Source: Epinephelus fuscoguttatus (Eukaryota; Chordata; Actinopteri; Perciformes; Serranidae). From it: a stretch of DNA of 64,000 bases. The stretch covers positions 26,243,603-26,307,602 of the forward strand of contig NC_064770.1 in NCBI RefSeq assembly GCF_011397635.1, written 5' to 3'. Position 1 is the first letter of the stretch. Every line of letters begins with the position of its first letter. Under the pieces are notes generated by a model that ran no database searches, was not told the DNA's origin, and worked only from the letters and a program-made list of their open reading frames with translations. A program made the translations under genes and the position numbers. Shown here piece by piece: positions 1-12,139 of the stretch.

Positions 1-1127
1 GTGGTGAGGTGTCTTCACTCAAATAGGTGAGTGAAAAAGGTGCTAGATGGCATTCAGCTTGTGGTGTTTAAAGTGCCTATAAAAAGATAAACCTGAAAAA
101 CTCAACAGCAATGTCCACAAGCCGAGTGCCATCTAGTTCCATTATATTTGAAAGAAGGCAGACATCTCTACAGCCGATATCTCCTCTCAGCAACTCACAC
201 CAGAACAATCAAGACTGTTAAATAGAACTACAAACTATGTACTTTTGATTCGGGAGTAAACTGTGCCTTTAACACAGAGAGGAGAAAGAGAATCTGAATT
301 TTTTACCCATTACCTCACTTACCTCACCACAGCTTTCTGGTAAATAAATCGAGCCCTCAGTGATTTAAGGCTTTATCATAAGAGGGCGGTTGTAAGAGCT
401 GAATAGAGAGGGTGTGGGCCATTGTATCAACAGCCGTTACAGGTGTGCCAACTGCAGCCACTCGGATGAGGATAACAGTAATGGCTCTGACAAGAAACCA
501 GGCACAAAAAACAATGATACAAGAAGTCTACCTGTTTTATCTTTTTGCGGGGGTTCTGACTGTGTTATGTTTTGCTTTTTCTGAGAGAGGTTAAAATGTG
601 TTATGTGAACGACCTGTGAGAAATTTATACAAATGCATTATGTGAGCCAGAATTCAAATCCACACTGTAAATATATGCTGGTAACATTAACAAGTACTCG
701 CACCAGGGCCGTGGTAATAATGCTGCATGAATAATACATAAACAAAATACATTATGGTTGCTGCTTTAATCTGAAACCACTTTTCTTAATTCAGTTTACT
801 CATATCTGCATTTACGAGTATCGTGTTCATTCGTGCTCACAGAATGATAATATCAAATCAACCAAGATAATAAAAATGAAAATGAAATTACCAAAGCTGA
901 AGATTAAAGGGGATCGATTATGCTTTTTCTTATTCAAAAGCCCCGTGCACAGCGCTGTCAGTCGTCATACCTTGTTGCAAGTGATGGCGGGAAACAGACT
1001 GATAGCAAATAAGCAGACACACCACACACAAGAGGGCTGAATTGCTTCTTCTTTTAATTTAGTCTTCACTTGGAATGTTACAAACAACACGTTTCGCCCA
1101 TGGCTTCATCTGGTCTGTTGTATAATA

Positions 1128-1338
1128 CATTGCACAGGTGCTTTTAACAAGGCTGCAGCTGCACTGAATCCAATCAGTGGCAGGGTGGTCATGTGCCGAG
1201 CAGACTCCATATTTGGTTCGGTACACATGCCCACCACCAGAGAGCCCCCCGTATCATGCAAACAACCAGACACTTCGTATTACATACACCCCTCTAGTGT
1301 AGTGCAGCTGCAGCCTTGTCAAAAGCACCTGTGCATTG
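1128..1338. repeat. Near-perfect 39-bp inverted repeat (hairpin)
   Basis: Arms 1128-1166 and 1300-1338 are reverse complements with about three mismatches around the core GCTGCAGCTGCACT, separated by a 133-bp loop. The rest of 1-2456 is baiap2l1 intron with no other gene seen. Confidence 0.75.
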
Positions 1339-1559
1339 CACTCCTTACGTGTTTTTTCTTATTTTCTGTTATACATATAAAGTTAAAGTGTCAGATTTTC
1401 ACATTTAACATGGCCATAGTTTCAAATGATGAGGTAACTGTATGTACAGTAAAAGTAATTCCTGCAAGAGAAAACAGACCGTTTTGAAAAATTGGGAGGA
1501 GTTTTTTTTTTGTCACAAACTGACGTTGGATCAAGACAGATTTCTTTTTATACTCGTCA

Positions 1560-2013
1560 ATTCCAAGCACGCTACTGCATGTGTTACATTACGTAGCTTA
1601 CACTGCTACATGTAGCTACATGCTAACATCAGGGAAATGTGTAATATGGGTTGCGGACACTCTCCCGATTTTGGATCAGATTCTTGCAGGAACATCTCTG
1701 AAGATTTTGAAGCTTTATTGGTGATTTCTCACAGTAGAAAATGCTACCACACTCCATTACAATCATAACCAGGTTGCAAAGATGGTGCAAAGACACTGAG
1801 ATACAGAAGACCTGGAAACACTGACCAATCAGAGCAGGCTTTTGCAGGAGGGGGGTTTAAAGAGATACACACTCAAACAGAGCATCTCAGACAGAGGGTG
1901 AATACAGATGTACCAGCACAGACAGTATGAGGAAAATAAATTATTTTTGACCATTAAAGTAAGTAAAACATTCTAGTAGAACCTGAAAATGAGCATAATA
2001 GGTCCTCTTTAAG
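1560..2013 (-). mobile_element. Truncated MITE, copy of the element at 41.5-42.2 kb
   Basis: Ends in the reverse complement of CTTAAAGAGGACCTATTATG and shares the CTGCTCTGATTGGTCA block and others with the complete copy at 41469-42183. The second terminal repeat is not seen here. Confidence 0.6.
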
Positions 2014-2456
2014 TGCATTCACTCTCACGTACATGCACAAGGACACACACAAGTCTAAAATCCTTTCAGTAGCCTTCTGACCTTTTTATAGTCGCAGGCT
2101 GCTCGTGTAGATAAGACATCACCTCCATACAAATGCTGTGCCCTGTCCTTACCTCCTCCTATTGCTCCATCCTTTCACTAAATCTGTCAGTACAGTGAAC
2201 TCTAATAATACCTTTCAATCTGCAAGACAGAGATTAGGATATTCAGAAAAGCCTGATCCTTTCATGTCATTTGCCCTTGTTGGCTTTGTGAATAGATCGG
2301 CAGTGAAAGGGGCTAGATAGCTTCAAACGTGTGGTCGGGAAGATAAGACATGGTGATCTATTTGAGATGACGAAAGACAAACCGATGGATTTCGATCCAT
2401 TCAGATTGACTTATGTCATTATTGTAACATTGCATTATATGTGTGTTTGTTGTCAG

Positions 2457-2609
2457 TGCTTGGAAACATTGACAAACCGTCAGATGGACATGCAGATGTT
2501 CATCGCAGATGGCTGTAAGGAGGCTCTGCTGGAGGAGAAGAGACGCTTCTGTTTCCTGGTGGACAAACACTGCATGTTCTCCTACCAGTTTGCTTCCTTT
2601 CATGACAAA
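2457..2609 (+). CDS. baiap2l1: baiap2l1 exon: end of I-BAR domain
   Basis: 51 whole codons between an AG acceptor (ttgtcag) and a GTATGT donor. It encodes the most conserved part of the I-BAR domain, including [21 protein letters not shown]. It is the first exon of the gene visible in the window; no upstream baiap2l1 exon could be found before it. Confidence 0.9.
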
Positions 2610-5600
2610 GTATGTATAATTTCTACTCCTCATTATGTTAGAATCGAGCAGAAAATTGAGGCTTTCCTCGACTAAAAACTTTACAGGCTGTGTTGCAGTG
2701 GTGGTGAAGAGCTATCTTTACCTTTCAAATGAAGAGAAATCCAGTTATACTTATATAGACTTAAATTTAAGCACTTCAGATTATACCTTACGGAGAGAAC
2801 ATTCAACAATTTAAAATCTAATCAAAGCATCACATAGAACAATTTATTCCTAAAAACCCACAGTCGCAGGACTCATGTTACCATAGTGATCAAATGTGAG
2901 CACTGTTTCAACTGATTACTCATGTTTTCTTTTAATATCTGTTCTTATGTCCATGCCTGCTGGACAGGCCAGAGACATGCTGATGGCAAAGCTGAACAGC
3001 TGGCAGGACCAGTGCAACGACGCCACCAACATGCCTGAAAGTGTCTTGTCGATGATCGAGGGACTGCGCACGGCTGTCCCCGTCACACCTCTGCCCTCTC
3101 CGTCCCCGTCACGGCACAGTGTGGTATGATGGGAGGGGCAAAGGGACAAAAAACTATATGTTCTCTTTAAGATATGTTGCTGCCTTGTTTCAAAGTGCTT
3201 CATTTCTTTTGAGTGGTAGAACACAATATGATTAATGCCTAATGATTACACCACACTTTCCCCTTACAGAATAGTTGGTGTTCTAAGATGTGTAGTTGAT
3301 ATAAATATCGCATATGTTATGTAAAGAAAAGCTTCCTGAAATACAATATTGAATTGTTTTTATTTTCAAATTTTAATCAAGACTTTAGTCAAAGAAAACT
3401 TTATTTCCATTTGAAGTATTATATTCTGCGGTATAGCTCTGTTCTGGGGCCTGTTTGCACATCCACGCGCCTACATGAAGAGCCTAAGGCGGAGAGAGCA
3501 CACCTCTCTGCCCTTCCATGGACAAACGAGGAAAGCCTAAAGGTTCATTCTAACTGCTGCGATGCAGAAATGCGGAATGGATTTGCGGAATATTTGCGCA
3601 TTGCTTTTCCGCGTTTAAACCATACACACAGGTGCGGTACACACGCGGTGCAGAATTTCGCATTGTTGTGTTCCAAGTCCGCACAGTGTGAACTGGTGTG
3701 GGTGAACGTGGACGAGAGTAGCAGCAGCAGTAGCGACGATGATGTTATTTATTATAACCCTAACCCTTGCTAGCTAGCTAGCTAGTGCTACTCTCTACTC
3801 TAGCAAGCTAAAGTTTAACAAGCGTCAACATCAACTTTTTTTTAGCACTTACCACTCTCACCGCAGCCGCCAAGCTGGACAATGGACTGCCAGACGTTGT
3901 CCTTTAATTCATTGTTCATAAAGTCATCCCGTCTTTTATCAAAAAGGACGGGGTGCTTTGAAACAAGGTTTATCAACCTGTCTCCCATACTGTCCTGCCT
4001 GACTGGATTTTGGACTCTCCCAGGTCTGCACGACTTCACTTTAAACAAACAATTTCATTGGCCCAGCTGTATAGTTCCGCCAGCGAATTCCATGGGGGTC
4101 AAAGTCTGGGCGGAAACTTTTTTCACCTTACGAAAGTTCTACCCCAGTGTGCAAACTTCCATAAGAACCCATGAAATCAGCTTTTATATTTTTCCGCAAG
4201 AATAATCCGTGCAGATATTCGCCCTCAATGAGAATGGACTTTAAGGCTGAGAGAGCACATTTTCATGTGCAAACAAGTAAAGCCCGTGTTAGAGAGAGAG
4301 CAAGCCTTTGTGCCGGAAGGACTAAGGCAGGGAGAGCAGTAGCAAAGACCCCCCGGGAACAGAACAGAGCAGCACGACAAACAGAAATGACATTGATAAG
4401 TCAGACACAGCATGGAAAGGAGGAGCTGGGGTGGAGGCGGTTTGCAAAGCAGCTTGCAGAGGAAGCAGCAACAATACGCAGTTTAAATAGGGCGCCCTGA
4501 ATGAGATACGCTAGTTGGTTGCTTAGAAAGGAATCATGTGATCTATCAGCTGACTCCATCAGTTGATTGGGCTGTTTGAGATCAGCTGATGTAGCTGGGA
4601 TGTGAGCTGAGTGTGACATCGTGTCCTGCCTGAACTAATGCTATGCTACGCTACGCTAAGCATAATGTAGCTTAATCCTTACATTTATATAACTCCTGAT
4701 GTCATGTCTACTACAAGACAATAATAAGTTAAAATGACTCCTGATTAGATCTTACAATATGCTTGATCTGTCACTTTTGTTAGACCGTAAATTCATGCAT
4801 TTAGCTAAATATGCTCTATAGCAGCGATAATCAACTTATGCATTGATTCACAGTGGGAATTTTTACTAGTTTAAATGTAAATGAGGTGTCAAAGTGCATG
4901 AGAGGAATAAAAAAAAAAAAAAAAAAGTGCCAGGGGGAATCCCCGGACTCCTCGACAGAAGTTGGGCCAAGCCCTGAATGTCCTCAAATCCTATAAACTC
5001 CCCTGCAGAAACCTGACCAGTGCAGGGCTGCTGTGACTGGATTTGCCTCCTGGCGAAGATAAGTTCGGACAGCACACATCAAAAAGTGAAAAACAGGCAA
5101 TTCATTTATTATGTATTCTGATAAATATTAATGCTTGAGTATTAACTGGCCCCTGGCCTCCTGTCATTTTGTAAAAGTGCCCCACAGGCAAAGCAAGTCG
5201 AGTATCCTTGCTCTGTGGTTTATGTTGAGTTTTTTATGAGGCCACTACTACTATGCTTAAACAGTCAAACACATAAAACACTACTGGCCTCACACCACTT
5301 GGATTTCCCTGAATTTTATGGAATTTAGTCATAAAATTTGATCTGATATTTTTTTTAAATCATAATAATGGACAAGCCAAGTCTGCCTGAAATAGAAACA
5401 TACACTTGCTCACATGTTAGAAGTCAGGTTGGAAACCGAAAGTGAGCCCTTAGGTTTTACCCTTCTGTATACACATGCTAACATTATCTTTAATGTTCCT
5501 TTGACAGAACATGTCTGCTCCGCCTGCCCCACCTCTGAAGGCTCAGACCAGTCCTCTGGCTAACATGTTCACCCAGGAAAACAACACCACCACTGTCACC

Positions 5601-8600
5601 AGCACTACAAACAGCATAGGTATTATGGCATGGAATATGGCTTTGGTTTTCATTTGGCACCTCACTCTGTGCAGCTGTGGCTTTAAGCTTGTGCTTTGTT
5701 CTTTCTTGTAATGTGAATGGCCTTGATCTTAACCAGAACAATAGCATCTGCTTCACTTGGGCTTGGATTTATGTAACACTCTAGTCTTGGCAGTTTCGCT
5801 GCCTTGTCATCACTACAAAAATCTGTTCTGTGATTAGATTGTTATGATAAAATAAATTGGTTTTCAGCCATTTTCTAGAGTTTGTAACAAATGTTGTGTG
5901 ACTTATCATGAAATTTGCTACAGATACTCAACAGGATATCTTGTAATGAATTGGGAGATCCTCTGACTTTTGCTTTGGTGCCACCATGAGGTTGATATTT
6001 GTTTCATATATTTAAATATCTTGACAACTATAGGGTGGATTGGTGTGAAATTTGGAGCAGACATTCACAGTCCCCAGAGGATGAAGTGTAATAACTTTGG
6101 TCAGCCGACATTTCACCCAGCGCCATCTTCAGCTGAAATTGTGTTTGTCCAGTACTTTGGTTCATGACCTGTAAAGCTAATGACAATCCCATCAGCCTCA
6201 GCTGTACTTTGTGCTGATTGCTAATTAGCAAATGTCAAATTGTCTATTACAATATCATTGTGAGCATCTTAGGATGTTGATGTGACTAAGCTCAACGCAC
6301 CACAGACTCCTGGTCTTGTCTCTTGTTGAGTGCTGCAGGAATTAGTCCTAAAATCCCCAAAATGAATTAGCTTTTTAGTTCCCTTGTCTCAAAGTCAGTG
6401 GGTTTTTTAATCTGTTTTTTTTGTTAGATGCCTGAAATAAGGTTTGTGATTAACATTAGCTTTATTTAGATATTTTAACATTTTATTCTGCGAATTAAAA
6501 TACATCAGTAGATGCCCCACTCGTACATTTTGAAGCCTTTACATGTCTTAAAAGAGACAATGACAATGACTATTAAATATCTGGCAGAAAATATACAAAT
6601 ATAGATAGACAAAAGTGTTTTCTAGGAGCAAAAGCTAAAACCAGTGCCTAATAGAGTTACAATAAGAGGATGATAAGTACAAAAGTTACTGAAAATAAGC
6701 TAAAATGGTAGAAAAAGCAGACTGCGCCTGCTAATCAATGTTCTATTGAATTTGATATAACAATAAGAAGTAGTATTGCACATGACTGAGAAAATTACAT
6801 TGCACTGTATTGGCAAGTGATCATGATATTGAAGAATAATATTGCACATGATGATGTGAGAAATATTGCACAGGCACAGTTTTACAGCCTTGTTGTGGTG
6901 GCGTGTTGTCGTACATTTATAGCCTCATGTTTGGTTTTCACTTGTGATTGCATTTACCCTTAATGACTCACAAAGTGGGGTTCATTTGTGAAGATTATCT
7001 TGCTGAACAAAATGTGTAATTATCATAAACTTTTGTTTGCCACAGAGCTTATTTTCTACAGTAATCCAAAACTGATTGGACAAATCCGAACAATGTTATA
7101 ATCCAGGGTGGCCTTCAAATAAACGTCATCCCTGCAGTATCTGTTCTCACCGTTACTCTTGATCCTCACCTCTCTTCCAGACCACGGGAACAGTGAGGAG
7201 AACAATCTTGCCAGGTCTGTGTCTGTCGCCACTGGCCTCAACAATATGGTGAAGAGGCCACGTGTGCGCACCATCTTCCCCCACACTGCCGGCAACAACA
7301 GCACGCTGCTCAGCTTTGACGAGGGAGACGTCATCATCCTGCTCATCCCCGACGAGAGAGACGGGTGGATGTATGGCGAGCTGGAGAAGAATGGAAAGTG
7401 AGTCATAAATAAACAGAGGCATGTACACATGCTGCACTTCACATTGAGACATGATTACACGTGTGATGCACTACATGTGTGTGAACATTATCACAGCCAA
7501 TATATACGTCATCTACCTTATATTTCATTATGTGTGAATTCACAAAAATCACCTACACCTCAACATCAGGCCTTCATCAGCAATTGTTTTAATCATGCAT
7601 ATCATGGTCCTCCGCCCTCCTTCTAGTCATGTGATTGACATGAGATGGACTGCACTGTCCTAACTGGCCAGACGGTCCCTCGCCTGATTGTGATGCTGAC
7701 CATGCACACGTATGCACGCAGCTCCAGGCTCGCCAAGTGCTGCCTGAGCTGGAACACTCGCTGATAAGGAAATCAAAGTAAAGTATGGCCTGAGGGTGGG
7801 ATGTACGATAGCGGACTGGAGTGAGACAGAGAGGGAAGTTCAGAGTACTACCTGCTCTCCCACACAGACAGGCACCAACCAAGCCGGCTCTCCACGGCTC
7901 TCTGATGTCTGACTTTTTAAACAGGGATTTGATCTGAAGCCTTTGGAAGTGTGTTTTTGAATTTGAATCATTCATCAAGTTTGATCTTTATCACTATCAA
8001 GGGAAATAACCTGGCAAATGTATGTGTATAAAACTGATCAAGGGCCGAGAGGAGTCATCTCTGAGCTGCTTTCAAAAGTGAGGCTGCTCCACGGTTAAAC
8101 TTTGGTCTTGCTGCCTCACGGCTGCGAGCAGGGCGAGCTGGAGCGCCTAAAGGCTTAAAAAGTGTATATCATCATGTTTATCAGATCACAGAGCCTGAAG
8201 AGATGGGCTGCGTGTCCTGCAGGAGCTTTGGCTTTGATGATTTTGGGTCTCTCGCTGGGCTCTCCCTTTGTCTTATAGCAGCTTTGATAGTGTATCCCGG
8301 CAACTCGCCTGGCAACACCCAGACTGATTCAGATACTCTCACACATTATTGACGGACTGAGGGGTGAATGTCAGTGAGAAAGCAAGCGAAAACACACTAG
8401 TAATAAATAATACACCACAGAAACATTTTACAAATACTGACAACTGACATGTGTTGTTATTATCATGGTCACTTTCCCCTGCATAAATGTGATTCCACTG
8501 TCTAATCAACCTAACAGGCATGTGAGAGTGTTGCTTTCCTGTCCAGGAAAACTCCATAGGGGAAAGTGAACACCTCTGGCTACCAGTGCCAGTGAGTTGT

Positions 8601-11600
8601 CCTTGGGCAAGGTTTTTTATCAATACCTGTGCAGTGGCCAGCATGGAAACGAGCCTGTGTTTTCAGTGGCAAACCCTTTCCCTAAATAAATAAACGCTGT
8701 TATTAATATGAGTGAGATTGAGTGAGTCAGTAGGAGACTTTTTATCGCAGGTACATGAAGGAAACACCCAGTCTCCAGGCCAGTGTGCAAACATTAACAT
8801 TTATCCACTTGGAGGGCGAGGCTGACCCGCTATGTACTGATTACGAACAATCTTGTGCCGTGACAGCACAATGACACAGAGTCCTTGGTCTGAGCTTGTG
8901 ATAGAGACAAGCTGTGCCTCATTTTTTTTAATTAACCTTTTCATTCTCGCATGTAAATTCCTTTAAATGTGTTTTCAAGCTGAAATAAACCTTTTTCTAA
9001 ATCAGATCAAGGTGAAAAGTTGTTGGAGCATTTGACCAGCTTCGTCACGTTTGTTCTCAACCCTATGATGAAGTTATTTTGGTGTGTGTGTGTGTGTGGG
9101 TAGGAACAAATGGCTGCTTGATTTCTCTTACTGAGGCCACCAGCAACCTCACAGGTCTCCAAAGTCTGACTGAAACATGGACTCATTTACTAAACCGACG
9201 CAGAGATTCATTCAAGCTCCAAACAAACACTAGTTGTGTGTCGGCTCAGATGAGACCTTCATTCATTCAACTCATTGATTTCCTTTGCTTCTTATGAAAG
9301 ATGGAATATAAAGAGTCCCCCACCAACAGGGAGGATTTGCTGTCAGAAAAGATAAAATCCATCAAAATAAAAGGGGAAAAAAAAGCTTTTGAAATGGCAC
9401 CCTTTGATGATCAGTGTGCAGAAATCAGAGGGATCCATTCAAGGATGTCTTTTCTGAGGAATTCCAGCTTTTTGCTGCCATAGTTACCACAGGCATACAT
9501 CAACACCGCTTATACAACAATAGAGAGAACTATAATAGCTCTGTAGTATACATAATGTTGCAAATAATAAACATGTGTCTCCGTGTCTCTTGAGTTGAGG
9601 AAGGAGCAGCAGAGCTCTTTCCTAATCATTTAGAGAGGCTTTCAGATTCCTGTGCAGTGAGAGCTGATAGGCAGGCTGGCAGTAGGATAGACCACAGATG
9701 TAATCATCCCTAACTTGGCCTCTCCTCTCTTTGTCTGCATCTTGCAGGAGGGGCTGGTTCCCTTCGTCATACTGCCGTGCACTCTCCGAGCCTCTCGTGA
9801 ATAACAACAGGTAAGGAGACTCCACGTTCCAGCTATCGCACACACACGCACACACATACACACACCGGCAGGTTTCATGTTGCAGTCAGCTGTATTGTTG
9901 GCAGTGTTTCCTCTAGTTACTCCTGTTAGAGTGATAACCTTTCTAATCCTATGGGGGGAGTCTCCCATTCCTTAACCTTTGATTCCTGCTGTGCTTAAAG
10001 GGAAACTTCAGTACTTTTCAACCTGGACCCCGTTTTCCCCTGTGTTTGTGTCTCAGTGACTAATGGAGACAACGATTTTTGAAACTGGTCCAGTGTTGAG
10101 AGAGATGGCTGCAGCCACACAAGTGCAACAGGCAGCAGTGTATTCCCTACAGACAATTGTGCTGCGTCAATTATGTTCATTAATAGTGCTTGTTTTTGCC
10201 ACTGACAGGCTCAGGTTAGTACGAGTGTCTGAAATCATTACAGAAAGGACTCTACAGAGGAATAAAACATTGTTCTTTGGCTTTGGCTGATCCAGTCTGT
10301 TTGTCATTGTGTGTAACCAAGTCTCGCTCAGGGAGAAGTCTCATTCTGAAATCTAGAAGATTATTTTTGGGGCTTTTTAGCCGTTATTTGATAGGACAGT
10401 GGTAGCGTGAAAAGGGGGGGAGAGAGAGGGAATGACATGCATCAAAGGCCTGCGACAAGGACGTGTCCTTTGTACGTGGGGCTACCCTGCCCCTGACTTT
10501 TTGACACTGTCGAAATCAGCTAGATATTCAGCCATGACACTGAAAATCATTTAGACAACACTAAGCTACGCTCTCTGTGCTCTAGGACAACAAAGTCTCT
10601 CCAACTCTAACGTTTCCACCGTTGTTTTTCCTGCAACAAGTCATCTTTGTGAGATTTCCGAACAAGGCTTCTGCTTGAGCGAGACTTGGTCACGATAACA
10701 AACACACCAGCGAAAGATAAGGAAAAACATTTCATTTCTCTAAAGGGCCTTTCTGGAATTTTGTTAGACACTTAAATTAACAATCTGAGCCTGTCAGTGG
10801 TAAAACAAGCACTTTTTAATGAGTGTGAATTAACGGTGCACAATTGCCTGTAGGGAATACATTGCAACCTGTTTTGTCACTGCAGCTGCAGCTGTGGCCT
10901 CTTTCAATACTGTTTTATACTGAGGCACAAAAACATATTAATAAACTTAATTTATATAGCACCTTTCATACAAGAAATGCAGCATAAAGTGCTTTACAAT
11001 AAGGACAGTATGAGCACTTTTAAAACAGTTTAAAATATGGATTAACTGATTCATAAAATCACAGAGTTGTAAAATTGTAAATCATAAAATCAAGTAAGAT
11101 TTTAAAAGAGTTGCAGCAGTGTAAAGCGTAAATGGAAAGAGTCTCAGAGCTGTATCAGGAAGTCAGAGCTAGTTAAAGGCTAAAGTGAACAGATACGTCT
11201 TTAGCTTTTTTTTGAAAATATTCAGTGAGTTAGCCTCCCTGATATCTATAGGTAGTGTGTTCCATAGCTTTAGGGCATAACTGACAAAGGCTGCATCCCT
11301 GATCTTCTTCCGGTTGCTGCTGGTATCCTCCAATAAACCAGCAGCAGATGATCGCAGTGTTCGTGGAGGTAATTAGTTAACAAGGGAGTTAGCGATGTAG
11401 CTCAGTCCCAGCCCATGTTGGGCTTTGTATACAAAGAGGAGGAGCTTAAAATCAATTCTAAATGTAACAGGAAGTCAGTGCAGAGCAGCTCAGACTGGCC
11501 TGATGTGCCCTCTCCTCTTGGTTCTGGTTAATAGCCGAGCTGCAGAGTTATGAATGAGCTGAAGTCTCTCAGTGGTGTAGTCGAGTCAGCTTGAAATAAA

Positions 11601-12094
11601 GGCATGAATCAATTTCTTGACATCTTTTTCATTTAGAAATGGTTGTATCTTAGCTATGTTTCTGAGGTGGAAAAATTATGTTTTTATCACCTTGTTAATG
11701 TGGGACTTGAGGCTTAGATCTGAATCAAGGATCACACTGAGGCCTGTGACCTTGTAACCTGGTAAAACAGGGTACAGGTTGAAAAATACAAAGTTTCCCT
11801 TCAACTCAAACAGTGTTTTCATTCTGCTCAGGCATTCAGCTGTATGAAATCTTTCTGTTTCAAACACTGTGCGTGTTGTGTTACAGAAATCGTTCATGAA
11901 AGCAGCAATGTTTTTCTTTAAGGATTCATAGCTCCTAAAAAAAAACAAACTTTGAAGTATCTTTTGCTCATATAAATATTGTGTAACCATCAAATCTGTG
12001 TAATTGAAATGAATCTAAATTTGGACTTTTCACACCAGCCCAGCAAAATATCAGGAAACAGGATGTTTTATGCTGATGAAAAGATTTTGCTGCT

Positions 12095-12139
<45 letters not shown>

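Noticed and set aside
11676..11993. 105-residue minus-strand frame
   Set aside because: It is the decayed end of a LINE reverse transcriptase, with stops just beyond.
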